Counted from the first letter of the stretch, positions 11,940-23,047 are shown. The stretch: 64,000 nt of DNA from Labia minor (GCA_963082975.1 OY720344.1:72878546-72942545), one strand, 5' to 3'. Translations and numbers: made by a program. Notes: generated by a model from the letters alone, not told the origin.

Positions 11940-13545
11940 GTTGGGCCCAAGTATTTCTGCAAATTTTGAGAATTCGTTCGAGGTTCTAGATCACGATTTT
12001 CCAGCCTCTTTTCTATGTCGACCCCTTTTTTGATGTACATATATATTAAAGTTGAGCGAAAAAAATATGCTTGGCCGAATTATACAATCAGGCGGATAAG
12101 GAGAAGGTTATGAAAAATAAACATAACCTAAGAAAGAGGGTGGGAGAAAAGATTTATATAAATGATGATATGAGCAGAAGGGAGAGTTGGGCTCAAATTA
12201 ATATAAAAAGAAAGGCAAAGGAAGCTAGAGAGGAGGGGAAGACAGTGAGAGTGGGCTATCAGAGATTAACAATTGATGCAGAGGACTGGGTGTGGAACGG
12301 TACCGAGGGAAGATTTGAGAGGAAAATGCCTCATGGCCAAAAAAACCAGGCATCGGGCAGGGGAAGAGACCGAATAGGATAATCTCACCCATGTCAGTTA
12401 AGGAGAAGATAAGAGAGCGGAGAAGGGAGGGGGGAAGAAAATTTATGGCAATTGGAACGTGGAATGTGCGTGGCACATTCGCAGAGGGAAGCCTCAAAGA
12501 GCTAGTAAGAGAGTTGAAAAGTTATAAGATAGACATCATGGCGATTCAAGAGACCAAACAAAAAGGCTCAGAAATTGCAAATATAGAAGAAGTGTTGTTC
12601 TTCAAGAGCGGAGGAAGTGACAGGAGGCTAGGCACAGGCTTTCTAGTTAAGGGGAGATATAGAGATAAAATCATGAGATTTAAACCGATCTCAGACAGAA
12701 TGTGTGTACTAAGTTGATCCTTAGATCAAGGGCGTCCAACCAAACAGAAGTTTAATAAACGTACATGCCCCAACGGAGGATGCAAATGAGGAGGACAAAA
12801 TTAACTTTTATGAGCAACTGGGGAAAGAATTTGGGAAACTTCCCGTCCATGATGTAAAATTAATAATAGGCGATTTTAATGCCAAAGTGGGCAAGGAAGA
12901 AATTTTTCGACAGGTAGTAGGGGAAAATAGTAAACATGAAAGAACAAATGACAATGGACACCAGCTAGTGGGTTTTGCAATGGAAAGGCAGTTGGTGGTA
13001 AGAAGCACACAACTAAGAAGGAAAGAAATTCATAAAGGAACCTGGATTTCACCCGACAGTAAAACAATAAACCAAATTGATCACGTCCTCATCTAAAGAA
13101 AACTTGTGGTGCTGAACAGGGTCGAAGAAGATGCGTTGGGGTGTTGGGAAAGAGGAATATTAAGGGGAATATACGGAGGTGTGGAGACGAGTGAGGGTTG
13201 GAGGAAGAGGACCAATGCTGAGTTGAGGGCCTTATACACGGACCCGCCGATAGCATCGCTAGTGAGGTCGCAAAGACTGAGATGGTTGGGGCATACCCAA
13301 AGGATGGAGAAGAAGAGAATGCCGAATCTGGTGCTCTCAAGACGGCCAGTTGGAAGAAGACGAAAAGGAAGACCCCGCAGAAGATGGTGCGAGGAGGTGC
13401 AGGAAGATCTCCAGAAGTTGAAGATCAAGAACTGGAGGGAGGTGGCAATGGACAGAGTGCGATGGAGGAAAATAGTGGAGAGAGGAACTGTGAGTGCGAA
13501 CTCATCTCGCCTGAGGCCTTCAAGGCCTGTTGAGCGCTTTAATAA
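11940..13545 (+). mobile_element. LINE with 5' region, endonuclease and C-terminus but no RT core
   Basis: Four blocks lie in order. The frame at 12071-12382 resembles the short upstream protein of insect LINEs (LYNQADKEKVMKNKHNLRKR; KTVRVGYQRLTIDAEDW). The frame from 12391 starts the endonuclease with MAIGTWNVRGTF and DIMAIQETKQKG; after a stop it resumes as INVHAPTEDANEEDKINFYE, LIIGDFNAKVGKEE and NQIDHVLI near 13092. At about 13105 the reading jumps to VEEDALGCWERGILRGIYGG, LRSQRLRWLGHTQRMEKKRM-like text and a basic end, the C-terminus that normally follows the RT. The RT palm is absent, so a large internal part has been lost. The left edge is set where complex sequence starts. Confidence 0.85.
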
Positions 13546-15090
13546 AAATATATTAATTATGTGTATCAGAATAATGGGCCTTTAATAGATTTTTAACAAT
13601 TTTGCAACAAAAGTTTTCATGCTAATTTAATCTAATATCAGAATATGTACAATTTTCATAATTAATAAAATACATCTCAAATCGTTTATCCATATTATGG
13701 TAAAATTGCATGTTTTCTTTTTTTTTTGAGCTAAAACCTCTTTGTATAGAATAAGTATTTGTTTCGTCAACAATTATTTGCTGTAAATTATCGACCAAAA
13801 ATAATTTTTATAGAATGACCGCAATTTATATCTTTTATCAAAGTTCTGCATCCCAACTATCTTGACATATCATATTTCTTACAATTTCAGTGAGCTAAAT
13901 ATATTGCCATTCTTTCTCATACTCTCTAATCATATATTCATTACTTGAATTCATTATTATCATCTAATTCTAAGTTATATATGAATATATGATTAAAATT
14001 AGAAAGCTATTTTAAATAAAATAATTTTTAAAATAATTTTTTTTATTTATTTACATTTCTAAGTTTTAATAATGAAAAGAATATTACCTATAGAATAATA
14101 TTTAAAATTTTAAAAATATATAATTTTCTCTCTTACAAAATTTTCTATTTAATCAAAAATATAAATATCTTCCTTTTTGAAATTAACTTATAATTAAAAA
14201 TGATACGGGAAAACGGAAGAATTTAATTAAATTCACCATTTAAGCAATTTAACGCCATTTCAATTTAATTGTGAAATTCTTATCTATATTTAGATATATA
14301 AAAAAGAAAAAAAAAACGCCAAAGGCTACTTTCATTCATTATTTCATTTTCTATCTCAGTCGCTCTTTCATTTAGTGAACTTCATGTCATTTTCATGAAT
14401 AAAATGTAAAAGTTTATTAAAATTTTATCTTCAACTTTTTCTCTAATTAAAAGTGAAGTGTGTTTATGATAGTATAAATTATCGTAAAAGACTGATCTTT
14501 AAGATTATCATTTATAATGATTAAATGGAGTCATATTGATTTGTTTGCATTAGTGTGTGACAGTGTCTTTGGTAGTGGAAATGATGGATCGAATCTTCTC
14601 AAGTTGAAGAAATGCTTTATTTATCTATTTTATTAATATATTCAAGAATCATCTTTTTTTCATGATTTGAAGACTATTTCACATTTTTTCTTTATTATAT
14701 TTAGATCACTTTTCTTTTTTAAGATAATTCATTCACTCTCGGAAATACTACTTTTTATTATTTTATAGGAATCTTCTCTTTTTCAATAAATTAGTCCAAA
14801 AATAATCAACTCTTATGTGACTATTATAAATTCAATTACCTCGAACTGTTTATAGGTTTTATTAGACGGATTTTGGATGAGAATAGATTTGAAAAGTCAA
14901 GAGTTTACTAGTAAAGTTGATCAATTAAATCGTTTAAAGTTTTTTGGAAGATTTTATACAATGAATATTGTAAATAAAGTTAATGAAATTTAGGAGTAAC
15001 TTCTTTAAAATGGCGATGAAAAGTTTTCGAAACTATAATTTTTAATAATTATAGCAGTTATTTTTATTGAAAATCTATATACATCCTTAT
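13546..15090. other. AT-rich stretch without a gene
   Basis: No gene or clear mobile element seen; poly-A/T, TA-rich tracts and short unclassified patches only. Confidence 0.6.
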
Positions 15091-15118
15091 TTTTTCCGGA
15101 CAGACAGACAGACAGACA
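15091..15118. repeat. (GACA)n tract after TTTTTCCG
   Basis: GACAGACAGACAGACAGACA lies in a context (TTTTCCGGACAGAC) like the tetranucleotide core of repeat families A-C, but the flanks do not match those families well. Possibly a remote relative. Confidence 0.5.
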
Positions 15119-16221
15119 AGAAAAATTCTAAAGTTTTTTAGATTCTGGAGGCCATTAAACGTGAAAAAATGCAAAAAATTTTAAATTCTGAGTAATGTGC
15201 AGACAAAAACCTTTTTATATATATAGATATACACAGTGGCGTAGCGTGATATATTATGTTGGGGACAGGGAGGGGGCCCCTGGAAAAAATTTGGACAAAA
15301 TAAATTATATATTTATTCATAACGTTCAGACTATACTTATACGAAATTTAAAGATGTTTTTATACTTTTGGGTTCTCGCAGTGGCGCAACCAGAATTTGC
15401 TCCTGGGGGGGGTTTTGACTAGCCGCTCCACCTTCCTATGCCCCCCCCCCCCCCGGGCTCACTCAAAAACAAATTTTCATTAAGATTTTTTTTTTATATT
15501 AAATATTTAAAAAAGTTTTGTAAATGAAACACTGATTTTACAAAATCTGGCAAATTTTGTATTTTATTTACTCGTATTCACAGTTTTAGAAAGAAAATAT
15601 TTTTTTCCAGCTATAAGTAAACCATTTTAGCTTTCCTCATGAAATAAGGATAGCTTTTACGATGATCGGAAAATTTTTGCTCCGAGATTCTTCGAGATTT
15701 CCACTTTTCAGACGGTTCTGAATCCAAACTTGCAAAAAAAAATTTTGATCCGGCCGGCCGTTCGTTACCAAAATTAAGTCTAAACGAAATGAGATATTAT
15801 CTTGGGATTTGATATTTAGATGTTTTTTTTTGGAATGATGGGCGGGGATTGGATTGTTTTTGGACAAGATGGGACCATAAGTAATGCTAGTTTAAAGAGG
15901 TGTCAAAACACATTTTATTGAATTTCTTTATAAATTCCGATTTTTATGAGAATTATCATATCATATTAAATTTATAGGAAATCGCATTTACTAAAAGTTT
16001 CATTATATTCATTTTTACCTAAACTTAATAATAAAGGAGTTATTTATAATAAACTACTTTAAGATGTCGAAAGCTTTTCGTCCGCCCGTAGTGGTAGGAT
16101 AATTTGAAAAAATTAAACTTAAGAAAATTTAGAAAAAAAAAGATTTTATGTGTGGGAACTGAAGCTCCCGAATCCCCCCCCCTGCCTCTTCTCTGGCTAC
16201 GTGAAAAAATGAAATTTGATT

Positions 16222-16342
16222 TTAACCCATTGGTGACCAGATATCATGTAGATAAATATAGAAAAAAATATTTTTGAAAGGGTTTTTGGTGTATAAAAAT
16301 AAATGTTCCCATTTGGGAACGCTGGCTCTACAAATGGGTTAA
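16222..16342. mobile_element. piggyBac-like MITE with TTAA ends
   Basis: It begins TTAACCCATTGGTGACCAG and ends CTGGCTCTACAAATGGGTTAA: inverted ends TTAACCCATT with TTAA on both sides, the target of piggyBac elements. It is 121 bp including both TTAA sites. There is no coding content. It sits within the inner hAT element next to the remains of its second exon. Confidence 0.7.
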
Positions 16343-16371
16343 TATATATAAACAAATAAAAAAAATTAACC

Positions 16372-16581
16372 TTTTCAGTTGTGAAATCAACTATTTCTTT
16401 ATTGTCTTCTTCGCTATTGCTATTAACACAATCTGTTGTTTCTGAAGGTCCAGCTTCACTATCTAATTCTTAAATGGAAAAGTATTTAAGAATTAATTCA
16501 CTAATTTAAAAAAAAATTTTAAATCTTACCTTTCTTGTTTTTCTTATTTTGAAAAAAATCTGAAATTAGTCTTCGCTTCAT
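16372..16581 (-). pseudogene. N-terminal exons of the inner hAT transposase, with intron
   Basis: The minus strand starts at 16581 with MKRRLISDFFQNKKNKK, runs into a good splice donor (AAAG/GTAAGA at 16530), and resumes after a TTTAAG acceptor at 16468 with ELDSEAGPSETTDCVNSNSE, EDNKEIVDF and TTEK. Then there is a possible second donor (AAAAG/GTTAAT near 16372). A short basic start MKRxxxSxFF followed by an acidic Ser-rich linker is typical of ZMYM1-like/DUF4371 hAT transposases. The reading frame is kept across the predicted junction (phase 1). Everything downstream is gone, replaced by the piggyBac-like MITE and other sequence. Confidence 0.55.
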
Positions 16582-16961
16582 AATCTTTATGAAATTAGCA
16601 ATTAATGTATATAGCAATGTGCAAGGGGTTGAATTGGTGTCTAGGGTAAATGTTCTCGATAGAGCAACTTCTTGTTTGCGAATTTCTATAAAATGGTTTA
16701 TTTACAAATGCCCTACCCGTTGTGGTGGAGAAGGGGGGAGACTTTCTCCTGGACGTCACCAAAGGCCCTGTGGGGGTGAGGGCCTGCGTTTCCGCTATCC
16801 CTCTGTTAAATTTTACAACCAGGGATAAGGAAGTGGAGTGAGGAGCTCGGAACATCCCTTGACCTCGGTATCAATTTCCACATGTATTAATAAAAAAAAA
16901 CTTTTTTATTATACACTAAGTTATATTTTAAGAATTTTTTTTCTTTTCTATTTGAAAACAT

Positions 16962-17112
16962 AATATACAGCAATTATTTTTTTTTTCTCTCCTGGGGGTT
17001 TTAACCCCCAAAACCCCCCCTGGTTGCGCCACTGAATATACAGCAATTATTATTTTTTTTCTCTCCTGGGGGGGGTTTTAACCCCCAAAACCCCCCCCTG
17101 GTTGCGCCACTG
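16962..17112. repeat. Tandem duplication of the inner hAT right end
   Basis: Two units of 73 and 78 bp (16962-17034, 17035-17112) each run from AATATACAGCAATTAT through a T run, a GGGGG/CCCCC arm and CTGGTTGCGCCACTG. The element therefore has two consecutive right termini; the flanking duplication shows that the outer one is the real end. Confidence 0.85.
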
Positions 17113-17370
17113 GGTTCTCGGTTACAAAACTAATCACTTTTAAATTTATTTTTTGCACAATGTTTGTGGGGAAACGTGCCCTCCTGCCCCCCAGCCCGAT
17201 GCCACTGTATATAGATATAAATAAATCAAATTTACGAAAATATATATATTTTATATCAAGAGGCCTACGTTTCTGTCTTTCGGTGCATTAATTGTATATT
17301 TTGGGGAAAAAAACAATAATAAAGAATCATTTTTTTTAATTAGCGAGCGGAGGCTCGGTGTCCTGGTACT

Positions 17371-17945
17371 GTAGAAAAATTGAATGTAATCACGAAGGAT
17401 AATAATATTTAAGAAGAATTTAAATCGAGGTTGCAATCGGGAAACGCCTGTTATCATACAGAAAAGAGGCTTATCTCATCAAAATTATTATCAAAGAGAA
17501 TCAAAATTAAAATATATAAAACAGTTATTTTGCCTGTTGTATTATATGGGAGGGAGGCATGGTCTATGACCCTGGGAGATGAGAGTAGATTTAGAGTATT
17601 TGAGAATAGGATTCTTTCCAGCATTTATTGGCCAAAGAAAGATGAGGTCACCGGGGAATGGCGGAGACTGCATAACGAGGAATGGCATGACCTCTCTGCA
17701 TCTTCAGAAATAGTTAGGGTTATAAAAGGGAAAAAGCTGCGATAGGCAGGGCACGTGGCTAGAATGGGAGAGGAAAAAGATATTGGTGGGGAGACCGAAT
17801 GGAAAACGTCCGCTTGGAAAACCAAGGAGGCGTAGGAAGGGACGTAAGAGAGATGGGACAAGGGCTCAGGATAGGGACACTTGGAGAAATGTGGTTGTTG
17901 CGGCCAAGAACTTTCGAGTACATTTGAGCCACATTGATAGATAGA
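17371..17945 (+). mobile_element. LINE 3' fragment, RT C-terminal region (family also at 23 and 27.6 kb)
   Basis: The plus strand holds VEKLNVITKDNNI, then SGNACYHTEKRLISSKLLSK, IKIYKTVILPVVLYGREAWS, FENRILSSIYWPKKDEVTGE and WRRLHNEEWHDL, and after a stop AGHVARMGEEKD. This is the conserved region following the RT in many insect non-LTR elements. The copy begins abruptly at about 17371 (5' truncation) and ends in GATAGATAGATAAAA, a LINE-type 3' simple repeat. The copy at 27556-28270 is its close relative on the other strand. Confidence 0.85.
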
Positions 17946-18173
17946 TAAAACATATACAATAATAATATATATAATTAATTTACTGATTAAATTAAAATAT
18001 ATTTTAAATAATCATACAAAAAGAAATGAATGTTTTATGTTATATACTGATTGAAAGAAAATGGATGAAAACCATTTACTACTTTCAACCAAATACTATG
18101 TACCACTCGGGGGTACAGAGGGCGGAGCCCCCGATAAGGTGTGAAGAGCGCCGAAGGCGCTCTGAGCAGCTAG
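17946..18173 (+). mobile_element. Helitron-like 3' end: GC hairpin then CTAG/T
   Basis: After about 150 bp of AT-rich DNA comes a G/C-rich block (CGGGGGTACAGAGGGCGGAG), then the perfect hairpin GAGCGCC-GAA-GGCGCTC (18146-18162), 7 bases, and CTAG (18170-18173) followed by T. A GC hairpin a few bases before a terminal CTRR with T after it is the classic Helitron 3' end. The same tail follows the LINE copy at 27331-27560, and a worn version is at 19433-19500. The Helitron 5' end is unknown; the LINE may lie inside it. Confidence 0.6.
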
Positions 18174-19432
18174 TTATATTATAAATTTCCAGTCCGATAG
18201 TTCATGAAAAATGAGAATGTGAAACTGAACAGAAGCCCATCACTGGTTTGATTACTATCGATTGAGTTCTCTTCTATCAAATAACGGTATAAACCATCAT
18301 CCTATCCAACAATCCAATCTTTAGAATCCACCTTTTTCTTGTACAATGGCGTTTCTTCCGGTATTTAAAAAAGAAAAATCTCTTCTGGCCTGATCTTTCG
18401 ATTCTGAGGACATGTCATTTTAGTCAAGATAGTAAAAATAGAGGTTTTAAGAACTTATATTATGATAAAAAGAAGAGAATCAGAGATTATCCAATTTTGT
18501 ACTTATCAATGATTTAAAAATAGCCCTCTCTCCCTTTGTAATTCACAAGATAAATCTTATTCTTCCTAGTATTTGTCACTTACGGGGTTTGCTCTTTTGG
18601 ACACTCTAATTATCAAGGCTCCTTCCATCTGAGATGGAAACTCGAAGAAAACCTCCAGCCGAGTTGTCGAGATACGGGGGGGGGGGATATGTGAAGGATT
18701 TAATATTAAATTGATGGGATTTGGGATTTGATTAGGGTTTGGGGCGCGACTTCTTCAATTGAAGGAGAGGCAAAGTCGTGGCTTGCGTGAGCAGGGTTGC
18801 TTCCCTTAAGTGGACCTATCTCTATCGGGGTCTTAGAGAGTATCCGCCCGCAACATATGGGGTTATGAAACAATTTTTCGTTAAATTTTATAATATAAAT
18901 AATTCGTTTAATTGGTTATAGTATTGTTTGTTTTATTTTAACAAGAATATATTTAATAAAAATCTATATAATTAAACGACTACGCAATCCTAACTAGAAT
19001 ATCCAAATGAGAGAAAACGTCGATTGGCTAAAGAAAAAAAGAGCACGATGGTTATCTCGGAAAAAAGTAAAATAAGTGTATATATTTTTGTTGATGATAT
19101 TGAATTGCTATTTTCTGTATACACTCATTTTACAAAATTATTTATTTATTGACATATTTTGTTACTTTGTATTAGTTTAAATATCACTAAAAAGTAGTAG
19201 TAAACATTTATTTTATTTATTTTTATTATATATTTTTTTAGCAAAGATGTCCAATGATGATATAAATTAAACATTGGTTTATTAAACCATGTTCATTTTT
19301 CTGTGGAGATCTATACTGAAATTTTCATAAAATAAAAAAAGTCGTGGATATGAATATTTTAATATAATGATTGAATTAAAATGAATTAAAACCTTTCGAA
19401 AACAGACTTTCAAAAAATTACTATGAATTACA
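18174..19432. other. Mixed intergenic/intronic DNA, no gene seen
   Basis: 18200-18880 is less AT-rich than its surroundings and partly CT-rich, with a run of nine or more Gs near 18676-18686 and an unrecognised patch GGCTTGCGTGAGCAGGGTTG. I found no protein or RNA gene in it. 18880-19432 is plain AT-rich. Confidence 0.5.
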
Positions 19433-19500
19433 TCGGGGATACAGGGGCAGAGCCCACTGTCTAGGTGCGAAAAGTGACGAAGACGCTCTGAGAACCTAAA
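19433..19500 (+). repeat. Degraded copy of the GC-rich Helitron-like tail
   Basis: CATCGGGGATACAGGGGCAG and the following GGTGCGAAAAGTGACGAAGA then CGCTCTGAGAACCTAA follow 18113-18173 block by block with many changes. The hairpin is no longer perfect. Confidence 0.55.
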
Positions 19501-19504
19501 AATT

Positions 19505-19740
19505 AACTTAAAACTACTAAGGTATCATTTTTCCCGGTCTTATTATGGGTTTTAGGCCTATAACTTTAGGTGGCGAGAATAGATTCAATTTATTTGAAAA
19601 TAAAATTTTAATTAAAATTTATGGATTGAAAAATGACAAGATGATATGATTATGGCAAAGAGGGTATAACGATGTATCTCCAAACAAGAGTCTTAGAGAG
19701 GTATAAAATGTAGCTATAATAGGTGAGGACAGACAAGTAG
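19505..19740 (+). mobile_element. LINE fragment, RT C-terminal region
   Basis: In the plus strand VLLWVLGL, then GGENRFNLFENKILIKIYGL and KNDKMI, a stop, and WQRGYNDVSPNKSLREV. The pattern VLxYGxExWxL...ENRxxxFENKIL-x-KIYG is the conserved tail region of insect LINEs, related to but different from 17371-17945. Short and broken. Confidence 0.65.
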
Positions 19741-19781
19741 GTTACTATTTTTAATCCCCTTCTAGTATAGAATATATTATA

Positions 19782-19817
<36 letters not shown>

Positions 19818-20739
19818 TTCATCAAATAAATTATATAAATTATAATATATATATTTTTTTATATGTTTTCTATTATTCACTATCATTTTAAGATCTTTTT
19901 AACGCTTAATACAAACACATAACTATATATCAAGGGCCACGTCCTCAACGAAAAAAGCTAAAAAAAACAATGTAAAAGATCATCATTTATTTTTTTTTCT
20001 TGCTTGGGATTTTATTACATAGATAATCTGTCTAATCTGATATCAGTTAAATGTTTTCTTTTCAATTAACATTTCCAGCTAAAATTGGAAAATGAACAAA
20101 ATAAAAAAGATGTAAAGAATGGAAAGGTAAAAAAAAATAATAAAAATCTAATCTCAGGTATTTGTAGATATATTTACATATTCTCCGCCGAATCTGTAAC
20201 GATCACTTTTATATTGTTTAAAAGAATATATCTATATACATAATATATATTTAATTTAATGTCAAAAATTTCTTGATATTTTAAATAATATTATAAATTA
20301 TTATTATTGTTATTATTAAATATATAAAAGCCATGATCATTCATTTATTCATTCATTCATTCTATCCATCAACATGTAACCACATAAGTTCGACCCAACG
20401 ACACTAGGAGGCGTCTTTCAAGTGGGTCTTATAAAAAATAATTTTCTATAAATGGTAATTTGATATTTGTGTTTTAAAAAATTTTTTATTGAATACTAAA
20501 TTTTTTGTGAAATAATTTTAGGAATATATGTATACATATATTAATACAAGTATATTATAATATAAAAATAAGATAAATAATGTATTTAAATAGATATTTA
20601 TTAAATAGTAGTTTATTGATCGACAGAATAACTTTATTAGATTTAAATGAACTATTTATAGGTTTCATTTATTTCTTGGATAAAGCATTTGTTGTTTAAA
20701 ATTTTTTTCTACTAGATTCCAGGGTTTTCGTCTTTTCTT
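19741..20739. other. AT-rich stretch with (TA)n
   Basis: No gene. A (TA)n tract lies at 19786-19814 and (ATTC)n near 20340-20362. A complex patch at 20370-20430 is unclassified. Confidence 0.6.
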
Positions 20740-21240
20740 CTATATTCTGTCAACCGCCATGCAAAAATAACGTCTGTTCTATAAATCTCCGGATAAGCTT
20801 AAAAGAAATAAATCCCTTCGTGGATGAAAAAGTTGTTAACGCCAGAAAGCAAGACCGCAGGCCCATTGAAACAGCCTTAGCCCCCTTACCCTTCTTCCAC
20901 ACAAACCAACCCCCTCTCCTCCCTCTACTCAAAAGATGTGTTGCCGGCTTGCAAAGTCTAATAGCTTCAGGCCGATCGATCCCCAAAAAGCGATATTAAA
21001 TAGGTCCAGACTGTTATAATGATGATAATGATGATGATGGGAACCATTTGGGTCGTTTGTTGGCAAATCCTTCGCTTAAGCCATCGGATTTGGGGTCTAT
21101 CCATTGGCCTTTTCCCGTTGACAAACTGGCCGGCCACCAAACACCCCCGGCTGACTCCTCCTTAGCCGGCCCCTGACATTCATTATCCCTTTCCTTGCTT
21201 CTTATCTCATAAACTATCTGCCCTTGTTCCTTTCGACTTC
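20740..21240. other. GC-richer non-repeat island, possible conserved non-coding element
   Basis: About 500 bases with balanced composition amid AT-rich DNA, with C-rich runs (CCCCCTTACCC; ACCCCCTCTCCTCCC), GATGAT repeats near 21022 and CTGGCCGGCCACC near 21127. A 78-codon frame on the minus strand is unrecognised and has no supporting features. It carries no terminal repeats and no transposase words. A regulatory element of the GPCR locus is one possibility; I cannot show it. Confidence 0.35.
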
Positions 21241-21521
21241 GCTTTTCTACAAGTTCTTTCTTTTTATTTAGGTCATAGACTTCTCTAAATTAGCTAAGAG
21301 CGAGAAAGAGAAGATAGATGCTCAATTTAATTATTACTAACTTCTGAATTAGTTTTTTTTAATTTCGATACTGAGTATCATATAAAATTTGAAATAATAT
21401 AATAATAATAATTAAACATCGAAATTAACCCCATCTATCTCAAAAATATAATATATAGATTATTTTCAACAAAAAATAGATTAAAGATTTGTTGCATAAG
21501 TATCAGATCCATAACAAAATG

Positions 21522-22700
21522 AATAAGCGGGAGTGTCCTCCCCTAGACTTTCCCGCATATAAATAGGTATAAAGAGTTGTGAATGAATATTTAGAATGTG
21601 TAAACTTGGTATTGATAAAGATCCATTTCTTATTAGTTTATTGGTGTCAAATTTGATATTTGGTAACATTTATATATATATATATATATATAGAATAAAG
21701 TGCTACTTCCGGTTAACTGATATTTTAAATGTAAAAAAAACAGATATGGATATAATATAAATATTTTTAATTTTATTTTATTTATAATATATAAGGTCTG
21801 GCTGTGTGACGTCATGAAGTGCTGGGTGACGTCATATAATTTTAAATTAAGAAAAAACTAATGAAGATGATTTTTCTCGAGGATAAAACCAATACAAAGT
21901 GCATAACACGTGGAGATATGTCCTCACGTGAAATTTGATATGAAAATAACCCTTCACTTCCTCTCTTCGATCGGCAATACTAGCACTTCCGGTTTCCGGA
22001 TTTGCACCAAAAGTTGATCAATTCATCCTACTGATGTATTAAGTAAATATACCAAATTTCATCAAAATCCGTTGAGCCGTTCAGACTGTCCACATCTAAA
22101 CGGACGGACGGACGGACAGACATCATGGTAAAAATACTTTTTTCTGTTAAGAAAATGCATGATTCGTGGAGATATGTACCTAAAAATATCCATAGGTGAA
22201 ATTTGGTGTGAAAACAATACCTCCCTTACTATCGTCGGTCGGTAAAAAGGAAACGCTACTTGTATAGGTAAAATGTCACTTCCGGTAGTCAGATCATGAT
22301 GAAATTTGGTATCTCAATTTTTTTCATATTTTTAAATATATATACAAAATATGAAGCAAATATCTCGAAGCAAACTGGTACTTTACTTGAAAGGTAAACG
22401 CAACCAGTGTAGGTAAAGTACCACTTCCGGTTAACCGATTTTGACGAAATTTTGATAGAAATCTACAAACTGTGAATAATATCGGTGTACCAAATTTCGA
22501 AGTCTTAGCTTGATTAGTTTTTGAGTAAATTTGCTTACAGACATTACATACATACATACATACATACACACACACAGACATAATTCGAAAAATGGTATTT
22601 TCCGACTCAGGGAGGTCTAAAACGTCAAGATCTATCGAAATCTCGAAGTCGAAATTTTTGACGATTCCAATACTTCCCTTATACGAAGTATGCGGGAAAG
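21522..22700 (+). repeat. Composite repeat A+B, about 1.2 kb; inverted partner at 37005-38067
   Basis: Starts AATAAGCGGGAGTGTCCTCC, passes a (TA)n tract, a family A body with two TGACGTCA octamers (21807-21814, 21827-21834), a GGACGGAC tract near 22104, the A terminus ATCGTCGGTCGG near 22230, then a family B body with (CATA)n at about 22545-22570. It ends at TATGCGGGAAAG (22700). CTTTCCCGCATA near the left edge (21549) is the inverse of that end. ACTTCCGGT occurs four times (21705, 21985, 22278, 22423). No protein is encoded. Confidence 0.85.
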
Positions 22701-23047
22701 ATATTAATATTTTTAGTTATTTTAATTTAAACAATAGTAAATTATTGCTAACCGACCGTCATTCAAACCTCACTAGGTTCACAAAAGTATTATTCACAAT
22801 GTATTATCAAAGACATAACAAAGGATTGATTATAAAATAAATATGTTGAATTGCTGAAAATGGGCTTAAATCTCGAGAACTATTTATAAAAGAAAATGAG
22901 GAAATATTTAATTTGAATTTTTTTATATATATATATATCAGCATTATAATTTATTTATTTATTTATAATTTTATTTGGTTTATATATAACTAATAATATA
23001 GCTTATTTAAATTATGAATAAATTGATAATAATAGGTAGATAGATAA
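22701..23047. other. AT-rich stretch, nothing recognised
   Basis: Low-complexity AT-rich DNA; no gene or element seen. Confidence 0.6.

Larger units (their letters stand above)
15379..17112 (-). mobile_element. Inner hAT element with perfect 8-bp duplication GGTTCTCG
   Basis: The left end is CAGTGGCGCAACCAG and the right end CTGGTTGCGCCACTG, a perfect 15-bp inverted pair followed on both sides by CCCCC/GGGGG-rich sequence. The exact 8-bp repeat GGTTCTCG flanks it (15371-15378, 17113-17120). Inside, on the minus strand, is the start of a transposase (see 16372-16581), a piggyBac-like MITE (16222-16342) and a duplicated right end (16962-17112). The rest of the transposase is missing. Near 16145-16203 a C-rich stretch ending CTCTGGCTACG looks like the inner part of yet another CAGTGGCGTAGCCAG-type end. 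Confidence 0.85.
15234..17207. mobile_element. Outer hAT-like MITE, split by a second hAT element
   Basis: The left end CAGTGGCGTAGCG and the right end, read inverted, CAGTGGCATCGGG are of the CAGTGGC type. Both have G/C-rich subterminal runs (GGGGGCCCC; GGGGGGCAGGAGGG). Without the inserted element 15371-17112 it would be only about 230 bp, MITE-sized. TATATAGATATA occurs just outside both ends, but it lies in a TA-rich setting and is too long for a normal hAT duplication, so the exact edges are uncertain. Confidence 0.6.

Noticed and set aside
13089-13428. Minus-strand frames opposite the LINE C-terminus
   Set aside because: Shadows of the plus-strand LINE text, which has clear LINE motifs.
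17208-17219. 12-bp repeat TATATAGATATA as target duplication of the outer MITE
   Set aside because: Too long for hAT and in a TA-rich context; not used to set the element edges.
20750-20986. 78-codon minus-strand frame
   Set aside because: No recognisable motif, no splice context and no codon signal stronger than the local composition.
22540-22575. CRISPR-like regular repeats
   Set aside because: (CATA)n and the 20-bp array at 25403 are simple tandem repeats without spacers; the genome is eukaryotic.
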